Below, in pieces: positions 34,803 through 42,522 of a stretch of DNA of 64,000 nt (positions within the stretch are counted from its first letter, which is position 1; each line of letters begins with the position of its first letter). The notes beneath the pieces are model-generated. The model was not told the origin of the DNA, did no database searches, and worked only from the letters and a program-made list of their open reading frames with translations. Origin of the DNA: Rubrobacter marinus. Its GTDB lineage: Bacteria; Actinomycetota; Rubrobacteria; Rubrobacterales; Rubrobacteraceae. A program made the position numbers and the translations under genes. The DNA is taken from assembly GCF_011492965.1 (NCBI RefSeq), contig NZ_CP045121.1:1550001-1614000 (forward strand), in the 5' to 3' direction.

Positions 34803-35696
34803 ATGAACTCACTCCCCGAAAAGATACTCCTCGCCACCGACGGCTCCGACGACGCGGCCCTCGCCGCCCGGGCCGCCGTCGACCTGTCGGAGAGGTTCGG
34901 ATCCCCCTTGCACGTCGTGCACGCCTGGCACTCCCTCCCCTCGGCCCACTTCGAGTCCATGATCAGGGCCTACTACAAGGACATGGCCAAAGAGCTGCTG
35001 GCCAAGGGGGTGGCGCGCATAAAGGACGCCGGCGGCGCCGTAGCTGAGGCGCACCTCCAGGAAGGCAGGGCCGCCGACGCGATCCTGGGCCTCGCGGAGA
35101 AGATCGAGGCGGACTTGGTCGTGCTGGGCAGCCGTGGGCACGGGCCGGTCGAGAGGATAGTCATAGGCAGCGTCTCCGAGGGGGTCGTCCGCGGTGCCGC
35201 ATGCCCCGTGCTCGTGGTCCGGGACGGGCCCGACGCATGGCCGCCCGAGAGGGTGGTGCTGGGCGACGACGGCTCGGAGGAGGCGAGGGCCGCCGTCGAG
35301 ATGGGCGCCAAGGTCGGCGGGGTCTACGGTGCCAGGGGCCTCCTCGTGCAGACCTATCCCTCCCTTATGGAGGTCGACGTGGAGGGGGACACCGTCACCG
35401 CGCGCATGCTCGACGACGAGGGCTGGTTCAAGACAGGGGAGCGGAACCTCGGGGAGAAAATTGAAGAGATCGAGGGGGCTCTGGGCTCCCGCCCGAAGCT
35501 GCGCGTCGCCTCCGGCGACCCCACCGTCTGCCTCCTCTCGGCCGCAGAGGAAGGGGACGCCCCGGAGAGGTCCCTCATAGCCGTGGGACGTCGTGGCCTG
35601 GGCGCGGTTCGCCGGGCGACCTTAGGCAGCGTCGCCACCAAGGTGCTGCACGTCGCAAGGGGCCCGATCCTGGTCTGCCCCGCGCGGGATGGGTAG
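34803..35696 (+). CDS. Tandem-domain universal stress protein
   Basis: 297 residues, 31 bp after the previous stop. Domain 1: EKILLATDGSDDAALAARAA, HAWHSLPSAHFESMIRAYYKD, GSRGHGPVERIVIGSVSEGVVRGAACPVLVV. Domain 2, divergent subtype: RVVLGDDGSEEARAAVEMG, QTYPSL, GRRGLGAVRRATLGSVATKVLHVARGPILVCP. The ATP loops are complete. Fourth of the array and followed after 34 bp by a ZIP transporter gene. Confidence 0.92.
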   Translation: MNSLPEKILLATDGSDDAALAARAAVDLSERFGSPLHVVHAWHSLPSAHFESMIRAYYKDMAKELLAKGVARIKDAGGAVAEAHLQEGRAADAILGLAEKIEADLVVLGSRGHGPVERIVIGSVSEGVVRGAACPVLVVRDGPDAWPPERVVLGDDGSEEARAAVEMGAKVGGVYGARGLLVQTYPSLMEVDVEGDTVTARMLDDEGWFKTGERNLGEKIEEIEGALGSRPKLRVASGDPTVCLLSAAEEGDAPERSLIAVGRRGLGAVRRATLGSVATKVLHVARGPILVCPARDG

Positions 35697-35730
35697 CAGC
35701 GCGATGGGGTTCGAGGGGTAGCGGCCACCG

Positions 35731-36463
35731 ATGGCGGGGCCCCTGCAGGTCTTCCTCCTCGCGCTCCTGACAGCGGTCGCCACCGGGCTCGGGGCGCTCC
35801 CGTTTCTATTCGCCAAGGACATGAGCCGGAGCTGGCTCGGCGCCTCCAACGCGCTCGCGGCGGGCCTCATGCTCGCGGCCAGCTTCGGGCTCGTTTATGA
35901 GGGGGTCGCCTACGGGCTGTGGCGAACCCTCCTCGGGACGGCGCTCGGCCTCGCCTTCATCGTCCTCTCGCGTATCTTCGTCCAGAAGGGGACATCCACG
36001 CGGGCTTCGAGGAGATGGGGGCCGCGGGGCGCGCAAAGCGCTCCTGATCGTGGCGGTCATGACGCTGCACTCGTTCACCGAGGGGGTAGCTATCGGGGTG
36101 GCGTTCGGCGGGGGAGAGGCTTTCGGGCTCTTCATCGCCCTCGCCCTCGCCGTCCACAACGTCCCCGAGGGGCTCGCCATAAGCCTGGTCCTCGTGCCCC
36201 GGGGGTGAGCGCGGCGCGGGCCGCCCTGTGGAGCATCTTTTCGAGCCTCCCCAGCCCCTGATGGCGGTGCCGGCGTTCCTGTTCGTGGCCCTCTTCGAGC
36301 CCCTGCTGCCGATCGGCCTGGGCTTCGCGGGGGAGCCATGATCTGGATGGTCTTCTCCGAGCTCGTCCCGGACGCGCTGGAGGAGGCCTCGCCGAACGAG
36401 GTGGCCGTGGTGGCGACGCTTTCGGTGGCGGCGATGGTCGCCTTCCAATTCCTCCTCCGGTAG
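35731..36463 (+). CDS. ZIP family metal transporter, five frameshifts
   Basis: Adding one G or C at five places (near 35988, 36030, 36206, 36252, 36333) gives one frame of 245 residues from ATG 35731 to TAG 36463. It then reads as a [44 protein letters not shown], a His-containing GDIHAGFEE loop, [25 protein letters not shown] (metal-binding H-S-x-x-E-G), [20 protein letters not shown] (HNxPEG), and [18 protein letters not shown]. All family motifs survive, so either consensus errors or very recent decay. Last gene of the USP operon. Confidence 0.75.
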
Positions 36464-36719
36464 CAACTCGCACAACCCCTCACTTATGCCGCACGGACCA
36501 CCACGTGTAGCTCAAACCCTCCTCGTTCTCGGTGCGCCGGGAAGATGACAGGTGGACGCAGCTACCCGGGGAAGGTCAGGAGAGGGACACAGGAGCCTTA
36601 CCGGCTCCGCGGGTCCTACCCTGCCGGGGCCTCCGCGCGCGTAGATGAGCACGTCAGGCAGAGAGGCCCTCCTGCCATGGTTCGCATCCGCCTCGAGCTC
36701 GCGGCGTGGCTATCTCCGC

Positions 36720-37700
36720 CTAGCCCGGACTCACTTCGGCGGTCCGCGCCTGTACGTCAGCCGGTTGTTCTTCCGTTTGTTGAGCTCTGCCGCGGACCAC
36801 GAGGACGGGGCAGTGGGCGTGGCACACGACGGAGTCCGAGACGCTGCCCAGGAGGGCCCGCTTGACCGCTCCGAGGCCCCGGCTCCCCAGAACGACGAGG
36901 TCCGCGCCGAGCTCCTCTGCCGCTCCAACGATCTCCTTGGCCGGCACCCCGGAGGTCAGGTGCGCCTCCTCTACCTCGATGCCCTTCGCCTCCACGCGCT
37001 CGGCCTCCCTGCGCAGGAAAGCCCGCATCTTCTCATTGCGTTTCTCGAGAACATCCGCGCTGACCTCCCACGCCTCGGGACCGAGGTAGGGCGCGTAGGG
37101 GTTGAGCGGCGCCGTCTCCATAACAAAGAGGAGGTGAAGTTCGGCCGCGGTCGCCTCCGAGATCTCCGCCGCGGCGTCGGCCGCGGCCCTGGACTCTTCA
37201 GACCCGTCGACCGCCAGCAAGATCTTCGTGAACGCCCGATCTTGCTCCGCTACCTCGTCCCCACGCACCACGAGCACGGGGCAGTGGGCGAGGCGGACGA
37301 CGCTTGTGGAGACGCTGCCCAGTAGCGCCCGCCTTATGGTCCCAAATCCCCGGCTCCCCAAGACCACCAGCTCTGCCCCGAGCTCCTCCGCAAGGCGCAC
37401 GATCTCCTTGTCCGGCCTTCCGACCTTCGCGTGAGCTTGGGTGATGTCCCCGCCGCTCTTCCTGACCTCCTCCGTCAGCTCATCGAGCCTCTCCCGAGCA
37501 AAGCGCCCGAAGGTTCCGAAAAGATCCTCTCGGGTCTCCAGCGGGTAGATCTCGCGCTCGGGGCCGGCTATGTCTACCGGCTCCACGTAAACGACGTGCA
37601 GCTCCGAACCGGACCCTCTCGACAGCGCTGTCGCCTTGCGCGCGGCGCGCATCGACTCCTCGGACCCATCGACGGCCAGCAGTATTTTCGTAGGGAACAC
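36720..37700 (-). CDS. Tandem-domain universal stress protein
   Basis: 326 residues from GTG 37700 (GGAGGAG upstream). Domain 1: KILLAVDGSEESMRAARKA ... GSRGFGTIRRALLGSVSTSVVRLAHCPVLVV. Domain 2: KILLAVDGSEESRAAADAA ... GSRGLGAVKRALLGSVSDSVVCHAHCPVLVV. The two domains are clearly a recent internal duplication and both have full ATP-binding loops. Convergent with the ZIP gene. A perfect 24-bp palindrome carrying the island motif lies 84 bp upstream. Confidence 0.93.
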   Translation of the reverse strand: MFPTKILLAVDGSEESMRAARKATALSRGSGSELHVVYVEPVDIAGPEREIYPLETREDLFGTFGRFARERLDELTEEVRKSGGDITQAHAKVGRPDKEIVRLAEELGAELVVLGSRGFGTIRRALLGSVSTSVVRLAHCPVLVVRGDEVAEQDRAFTKILLAVDGSEESRAAADAAAEISEATAAELHLLFVMETAPLNPYAPYLGPEAWEVSADVLEKRNEKMRAFLRREAERVEAKGIEVEEAHLTSGVPAKEIVGAAEELGADLVVLGSRGLGAVKRALLGSVSDSVVCHAHCPVLVVRGRAQQTEEQPADVQARTAEVSPG

Positions 37701-37783
37701 GTCTCCTCCTCCAACGGTCGCCCTCGTTATCGTCTCGATCTTAAGGAGGGGCGGCTCTCGTAGCCTGAGCGAAGGAGCTCATT

Positions 37784-37807
37784 CACTTGGTCAGGTTTGA
37801 CCAAGTG
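37784..37807. promoter_or_regulatory. Perfect 24-bp palindromic operator upstream of USP
   Basis: CACTTGGTCA-GGTT-TGACCAAGTG, 10-bp arms without mismatch. It contains the motif core GGTCA-GGTT-TGACC (37787-37800) and lies 84 bp before GTG 37700. The rest of the 37701-37953 gap shows no gene. Confidence 0.6.
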
Positions 37808-37953
37808 GCCCACGTCGTCGATCCCCACCTCCTGTGCCACGAACACCCTCAGATCGAGCTAAATCGCGAGCACCTGTCCGACGGATACTGCAAGGTTCGA
37901 ATCGTTAGCCGAAACATCCTGACGCGGGTTTGACGCAGAACAGTGACTGCGAA

Positions 37954-39324
37954 CTACCCTCCGCCGAAGCGCCGCAGCGTTTCGTGGATTGCGTTTGCTC
38001 CGAATGCTAGGGCCTCCATCGGGATGCGCTCGTCAGCTCCGTGCATGGTTTTCAGAAGACGCGCTCCCCCGGGCGGAAGGTTCATCGGCAAGAAGCCGTA
38101 GGTCTGGATACCAAGGTGCGCGAAAAAGCGCGCATCCGTGACGCCGGCGGCCAGGAGCGGTACCGGAATGCCGCCCGGGTCGGCCTCTCGCAGAACACCC
38201 TCGAGAACCGGCAGAAGACTCATGTCCGAAGGCGGCGGGCCGGGGTCGTAGCGAAGGACCTCGAACAGAACGTCGAGGTTCTCCGCAAGCCCCGCGAGCT
38301 CGGTGATAAGGTCTGCGGGACCAAAACCGGGGAGCAACCGGGCTTCCAGGTCCACCACGACCTCTTCCGGGACGCTATGCGGGTTCCCGCCACCCCGCAC
38401 CCCCGTCGCCCTGACAGTGTTGCGAAGAAGGGCGTCGGGGAGTTGTCCCAGGCTCGGGGGCAGGCCCAAAGCTCGCTCCGTGGCGGAGGAGCCAAGCAGC
38501 CTCCTCACGATGCCTCCTGTCGGGTAGGGCAGGCCGTGAGCCAGCGCGGCTAAAAAATCGCGGGCGGCGGGGGTGATGTGAACGGGAAGTCGGCGCCGGT
38601 CGAGGCAATCGAGCAGGCGTCCTGTCCTAGCCATCGCGCCGTTGCGCTGCGGCAGGGCGCCGTGCCCGGCGCCCTGGGCGCGCACCGTCGCCCTGAGCCG
38701 GCACAGCTGCTTCTCGGCGACCTGGATAGGGTAGAACCTGCGCCCCCCAAGGTGCAAGGCGAAGCCGCCGAACTCCCCTATGGCGTAGCGCACGCCTTCG
38801 AAGAGCTCAGGGTGCTCTTCGACCAAGTACTTCGACCCCCGATTCCCGCCCGCCTCCTCGTCGGCGACGAGCGCGAGGATCACGTCTCCTGGCAGGGGAG
38901 TCGCTCCGACTTTGGCGCGCAGGAAGGCCGCGAGCAGCATGGCGACGCCCCCCTTCATGTCCAGGGCCCCGCGGCCCCACACGTACCCGTTCTCCAGCGT
39001 CCCCTCGAACGGCGGATGCCGCCAGTACCGAGCGTCAGCGGAAACCACGTCGACGTGTCCGTGCAGTAGCAGCGGCGCGGCTTTGCCTCCGGGTATCCGG
39101 GCGACGAGGTTGGGGCGTCGCGGGTCCTTCGCCAGGAGCCTCGTCTCGATCCTCGCCTTAGACAACAGGTTCTCGATGTAGCCCACGCAGGCCGCCTCGT
39201 TGCCCGGAGGGTTGGTCGTGTCGAAGCGGATGAGCCGCCTGAGCAGGCCTACCGGATCCCGATAGAGTTCTCTAGGGTCGTCGTTCGGTTGCGAAGGCCC
39301 GTTCAAGTCTGCCACCTCCACCAC
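37954..39324 (-). CDS. M20 family metallopeptidase (ArgE/DapE/CPG2 type)
   Basis: 456 residues. A two-zinc peptidase/deacylase: first metal motif LLLHGHVDVVSADARYW (His, catalytic Asp), bridging Asp in GRGALDMKGGVAM, general base and ligand in ALVADEEAGG, the dimerisation-domain insertion about 190-310 (GAGHGALPQRNGA), and last metal His in LKTMHGADERIP. This order fits acetylornithine deacetylase/succinyl-diaminopimelate desuccinylase relatives; substrate not assigned. Its start overlaps the end of the upstream membrane gene by 22 bp. It therefore belongs by position to the XRE-ImmA-membrane group. Confidence 0.88.
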   Translation of the reverse strand: MVEVADLNGPSQPNDDPRELYRDPVGLLRRLIRFDTTNPPGNEAACVGYIENLLSKARIETRLLAKDPRRPNLVARIPGGKAAPLLLHGHVDVVSADARYWRHPPFEGTLENGYVWGRGALDMKGGVAMLLAAFLRAKVGATPLPGDVILALVADEEAGGNRGSKYLVEEHPELFEGVRYAIGEFGGFALHLGGRRFYPIQVAEKQLCRLRATVRAQGAGHGALPQRNGAMARTGRLLDCLDRRRLPVHITPAARDFLAALAHGLPYPTGGIVRRLLGSSATERALGLPPSLGQLPDALLRNTVRATGVRGGGNPHSVPEEVVVDLEARLLPGFGPADLITELAGLAENLDVLFEVLRYDPGPPPSDMSLLPVLEGVLREADPGGIPVPLLAAGVTDARFFAHLGIQTYGFLPMNLPPGGARLLKTMHGADERIPMEALAFGANAIHETLRRFGGG

Positions 39325-40673
39325 CCGTCAGTAGAATCAGCTGACCCGGACCCCAACCTGACCATGCTCACCTTCCACTTCGCCAGCATGTATGCGTCGC
39401 GAACCTTCTCGTCGACGGCCGCCCCCGTCAGGATGCCCTCTTTCTGGTGAGGACCAAGCACGGCTCCATCCGCCAGTGCCATGCCACAAAGCTGTGCCCA
39501 GTAAGGGGCGTCTCGTAAGCCCCTTCCGGAGATTCGGTCTTCGGTCTCCTCCAGCAACTGCAATGCGAGCTCCAGTACCGCGCTCATCGCGGACGGGCCG
39601 GAGCCTAGGGGGCTCGTACCACCCGTTATGTCGTCGAGTCCCTCGTTTCGCTCGCGCTGCCCGCTATGGGATGGCTCGTTCGAATTCTGCTCGCGAATCT
39701 GGGCCAGATCCTCGTCGTAGACGCGGGCCAGGTGCAATAAGCGCGCTGCCGTTTGTCGCTGCCTCCGACTCGCCCAAAGGACCGAGATGCGAAAGGCGTC
39801 GTCCATCTTTCGCATGTCTGCAGCAGGTAAGTTCAGCATCTCCTCTCCGCCGGCTTCGAGGAGGCTCGCGTACTGGGTAGAGAGCTTCATCTTGGAGATA
39901 GGAGAGTTCTCCACCACACCGGACATCTCGTCGACTACCTCGACGAAGCGCAAGAAGCGTCCCGTAGCGTCGGCGCACCTGTCGCGCGCCCGGAAAGAAA
40001 CGACGGCGACGGCGAAGCTCATGGCCGCGACGCCGACCAGAGCGACCTGTGCCTCGGCGACGATCCACGCGTTCCAGATGACCCAGTCTTGTCTTCCGAG
40101 CACCCTTATGCAGGTGGCCAGGAAGGCGTCCCAAACGATCACCGAGATACAGCACATCCCTAGCCCGGCGGAGAAGTTCTGAATCCGTTGCCTGAAGCTG
40201 GGCAGCTCTTGGCCGATCGCCTCAAAGAAAACGAACGCCGAAAGGGCCGAAAACCCTCCCAACGGAACCATCCAGATGGCATCGATGAGCAGCGCCATCG
40301 GGGGTAGCGGCTCCAGAAGGTTCAGGATCGGGTAGGGAAAGAGCACGCTCAGCAGGCCGGCGAGGAGCAATGCCCCCGACAAGAGTAGGAGGGATTGCTC
40401 AAACCATCCTCTAACGGCTCGACGGTTTCTGACGCCCCTGTACCTCCGCACCTGTACGAGGCAGCCATAGCCGACGATAGAAACCGCCGGAACCTCCCTG
40501 AGCAGCCTGGTCGCCATCTCGAGCCGCGACTCGCCCCACGGTAGATTCACCCAGGAAACAAGGAAGACGGCGCCGAAAGCGAGGGCGGCGCTGACCGCCA
40601 TCACCGCGCCGAACCACACAATCGGCGGTCGCTCCTTCTCGCGTACCAGAAACGTGTAGGAGCAGAGAACCAA
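39303..40673 (-). CDS. Multi-pass membrane protein with cytosolic tail (MAB_1171c-like)
   Basis: 456 residues from TTG 40673. Six clear helices in the first 230 residues (VWFGAVMAVSAALAFGAVFLV, SLLLLSGALLLAGLLSVL, WMVPLGGFSALSAFVFFEA, ISVIVWDAFLATCIRVLG, AQVALVGVAAMSFAVAVVSF), then a cytosolic region of about 220 residues. In-frame codons upstream encode another hydrophobic stretch (LQLVQAGLCLLALLVLC), so the true start may be CTG 40730, giving seven helices. The shape matches the actinobacterial MAB_1171c-type membrane proteins that sit next to XRE and ImmA genes. It follows ImmA by 14-71 bp. Function unknown. Confidence 0.6.
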   Translation of the reverse strand: MVLCSYTFLVREKERPPIVWFGAVMAVSAALAFGAVFLVSWVNLPWGESRLEMATRLLREVPAVSIVGYGCLVQVRRYRGVRNRRAVRGWFEQSLLLLSGALLLAGLLSVLFPYPILNLLEPLPPMALLIDAIWMVPLGGFSALSAFVFFEAIGQELPSFRQRIQNFSAGLGMCCISVIVWDAFLATCIRVLGRQDWVIWNAWIVAEAQVALVGVAAMSFAVAVVSFRARDRCADATGRFLRFVEVVDEMSGVVENSPISKMKLSTQYASLLEAGGEEMLNLPAADMRKMDDAFRISVLWASRRQRQTAARLLHLARVYDEDLAQIREQNSNEPSHSGQRERNEGLDDITGGTSPLGSGPSAMSAVLELALQLLEETEDRISGRGLRDAPYWAQLCGMALADGAVLGPHQKEGILTGAAVDEKVRDAYMLAKWKVSMVRLGSGSADSTDGWWRWQT

Positions 40674-40743
40674 CAGGGCCAGGAGGCAAAGCCCGGCCTG
40701 TACGAGCTGCAGGTTTCGGTAGTCACTCAGCCGGATCGTCCCC

Positions 40744-41361
40744 CTAACTCAACCGGTTCGCACCATCCTTCTCGAAAAAGTTCGGGTAGGTGCTGGCAAG
40801 CACGAGCCAACGAGCACGCCTCTTGGCCTCGGGCTCGTACACCTTCTCTCTCAGTTCCTCGCGGTCCTCTCGCTTACCTCCGCCGGCCGTCGCAGGGCGA
40901 ACGAGCTTCGAAGCGCCGGCCAAGAACCGCCCCCCGTTCGCCAACCGACCAAGGCCGTCGCCGTCCTTTATCCGCTCGGGGTGGCGAGCTGCTACGTGGG
41001 AAAGCTCATGGTAGAGCGCCAGATCGTACGCGGGCCACGGACGCATGCGTAGGCTCTCCCGGACGAGGACCAACGCCTCGCCCCGCTCCTCCGCGTAGAA
41101 GACCTCCGCGAGCGTTCCCTCTCGCATAGCCTCCCGCCTTGCATTTTCAAGGCGTACATCCGGGAAGTCCTCGATCTCGATGCGGATGCAGAAATGTTTC
41201 TCCAGAGCGCGGGCATAATCGAGAGGTCCAAATGCCCGTCCGAGGAGGTTGAGTTCGGCCAACTCCAGCCGGAAGTCATCCATGGAGGGACCGCCAAAGC
41301 CGGCGATCTCCTTGAGATGCTTACCGAGTAGCCTATAGGCCTTGGTAAGGCTCGTCCTCAT
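40744..41361 (-). CDS. ImmA/IrrE family metallo-endopeptidase
   Basis: 205 residues. The zinc motif is YHELSHVAARHPE (HExxH) near residue 127, with an N-terminal fold IRIEIEDFPDVR...EALVLVRESLRMRP typical of the family and a C-terminal EPEAKRRARWLVLAS helix that can supply the third ligand. ImmA cleaves a phage/ICE repressor; IrrE cleaves DdrO in the Deinococcus DNA-damage response. The ATG overlaps the stop of the upstream XRE gene by 4 bp, so the XRE protein is its likely substrate (inference). Confidence 0.85.
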   Translation of the reverse strand: MRTSLTKAYRLLGKHLKEIAGFGGPSMDDFRLELAELNLLGRAFGPLDYARALEKHFCIRIEIEDFPDVRLENARREAMREGTLAEVFYAEERGEALVLVRESLRMRPWPAYDLALYHELSHVAARHPERIKDGDGLGRLANGGRFLAGASKLVRPATAGGGKREDREELREKVYEPEAKRRARWLVLASTYPNFFEKDGANRLS

Positions 41362-42059
41362 CCTTCCTCGCCACCCCTCCGTTCCTCCCGCCTTAAATGC
41401 TCCGACAGCATCCGCAGCATGCTCCTGTTACTCGGGGAGAGGCGGACGCTATTACGAAAGACGACGTACGCATCCTGGTCCTCGATGCCCCTGAGTACCT
41501 CCGCCGAAGGACGCCAACGAGTTTCTATTTCCGACCAGAACGCAGGGTCCACCTCGAACACGTCGCACAGCGCCAGGATTTGCGCCCAAGTCGGATCCTT
41601 GAGACGGCCTTCCCGCATCGCCGATACGTCTTCCTTTCGAAGCCTCCCCCCGGACAGATTGGCCACCTCCTCGTCAGATAAGGGCCTCCCGGTTCCCTCA
41701 TTCACCGCGACGTCCAGGAGCCGGTTGAGGCGCTCGCTCACGTGCCTGCCTGCGTTTACCACTTCTCTCTGTCCTAGCGTCCCAGCTACGTCACCTCCAC
41801 CCTCCCAACGCTCGTAGAGCGCTTCCCACCACGAAAGGCCCTTGAACCACAGCTCCGGCGGGAAGCGCATGGCGTGCGCGATCGCCTCCACCTTGTCCGC
41901 CCGTGGGATCTCTATGTGCCCGTCCCTCAAGGAGGTGAAGTAGGAGGCCTGAACCCTGCGGTCGGTGGCTCGTTCCATCTTGGACCCCGTCCACTCGCCG
42001 CCGTCCGGGTGGGGTATGAGCTTGAGCATGATCCTGAACTTTTCGGAGTAGGCGCCCAA
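41358..42059 (-). CDS. XRE-type helix-turn-helix regulator
   Basis: 233 residues from TTG 42059 (TAGGAGAGC upstream). The N-terminal region has SEKFRIMLKLI and RRVQASYFTSLRDGHIEIPRADKVEAIAHAMRFPPELWF, a DNA-binding helix set followed by the strong 'x-A-x-A-x-G-x-P-x-x-x-F' XRE ending. A second, similar set follows (RPLSDEEVANLSGGRLRKEDVSAMREGRLKDPTWAQILALCDVFEVDPAFW). It is thus a duplicated-domain regulator, coupled to ImmA/IrrE by ATGA. A small palindrome AGTCCA-A-TGGACT lies about 75 bp upstream, a candidate autoregulatory site. Confidence 0.82.
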   Translation of the reverse strand: MGAYSEKFRIMLKLIPHPDGGEWTGSKMERATDRRVQASYFTSLRDGHIEIPRADKVEAIAHAMRFPPELWFKGLSWWEALYERWEGGGDVAGTLGQREVVNAGRHVSERLNRLLDVAVNEGTGRPLSDEEVANLSGGRLRKEDVSAMREGRLKDPTWAQILALCDVFEVDPAFWSEIETRWRPSAEVLRGIEDQDAYVVFRNSVRLSPSNRSMLRMLSEHLRREERRGGEEG

Positions 42060-42522
42060 CCGTGCTCTCCTACCGCTGCTTGGGTACTCCTCGCGTTCGT
42101 CCCGGTACTCCTCCGCCTATCCAACGTCGGAAAAGTCCAATGGACTAACTATTGTCCACAGACTCTACAACACGTCGCATCATCAAGTGCCTGCTTTCTG
42201 AAACTGGCTGAAATCGAGACTGAGAAAACTTCAGTCAATTGTTGAACCGACCCTGTCCTTGAGATACAGTCGAGCGAGGCAGGTCACGTCGCTAACTTAG
42301 GTGATGTGGGGTCTGGTGAGCGAAGCGGGGGGAGCTCGCTCTTGCCTTTCACAACTGATTCTAGGTGGAGCTGTCTACAGGGCCCGACGCAACTCTCGGA
42401 GGCGCCGACGATGGGTGGCGGACTTCTAGTAGCTCCTCGTCGCTCCACTCAAAGGAACGGCCCTCCAAAGCGCTTGAGGAGGCCGCAACTCGCCGTCCGC
42501 TTTCAGCAAAGGAGCCTGGGTT
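42060..42522. other. Intergenic region of lower GC
   Basis: About 460 bp between the divergent XRE and M81 genes, noticeably richer in A/T (especially 42130-42260) than the rest. It holds the palindrome at 42134-42146; no gene recognised. Confidence 0.4.
42134..42146. promoter_or_regulatory. Palindromic site upstream of the XRE/ImmA unit
   Basis: AGTCCA-A-TGGACT, perfect 6-bp arms, with another TTGTCCA a few bases downstream (42152-42158). 75 bp upstream of TTG 42059. Confidence 0.35.

Noticed and set aside
6343..36333. Programmed frameshifting as the reason for the many frame breaks
   Set aside because: Breaks occur in unrelated genes without slippery heptamers or downstream structures, and all need a base added rather than a fixed shift at a signal.
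39350..39368. GGACCCCAACCTGACCA, resembling the island motif
   Set aside because: Within the coding end of the membrane protein gene and with the wrong spacing.
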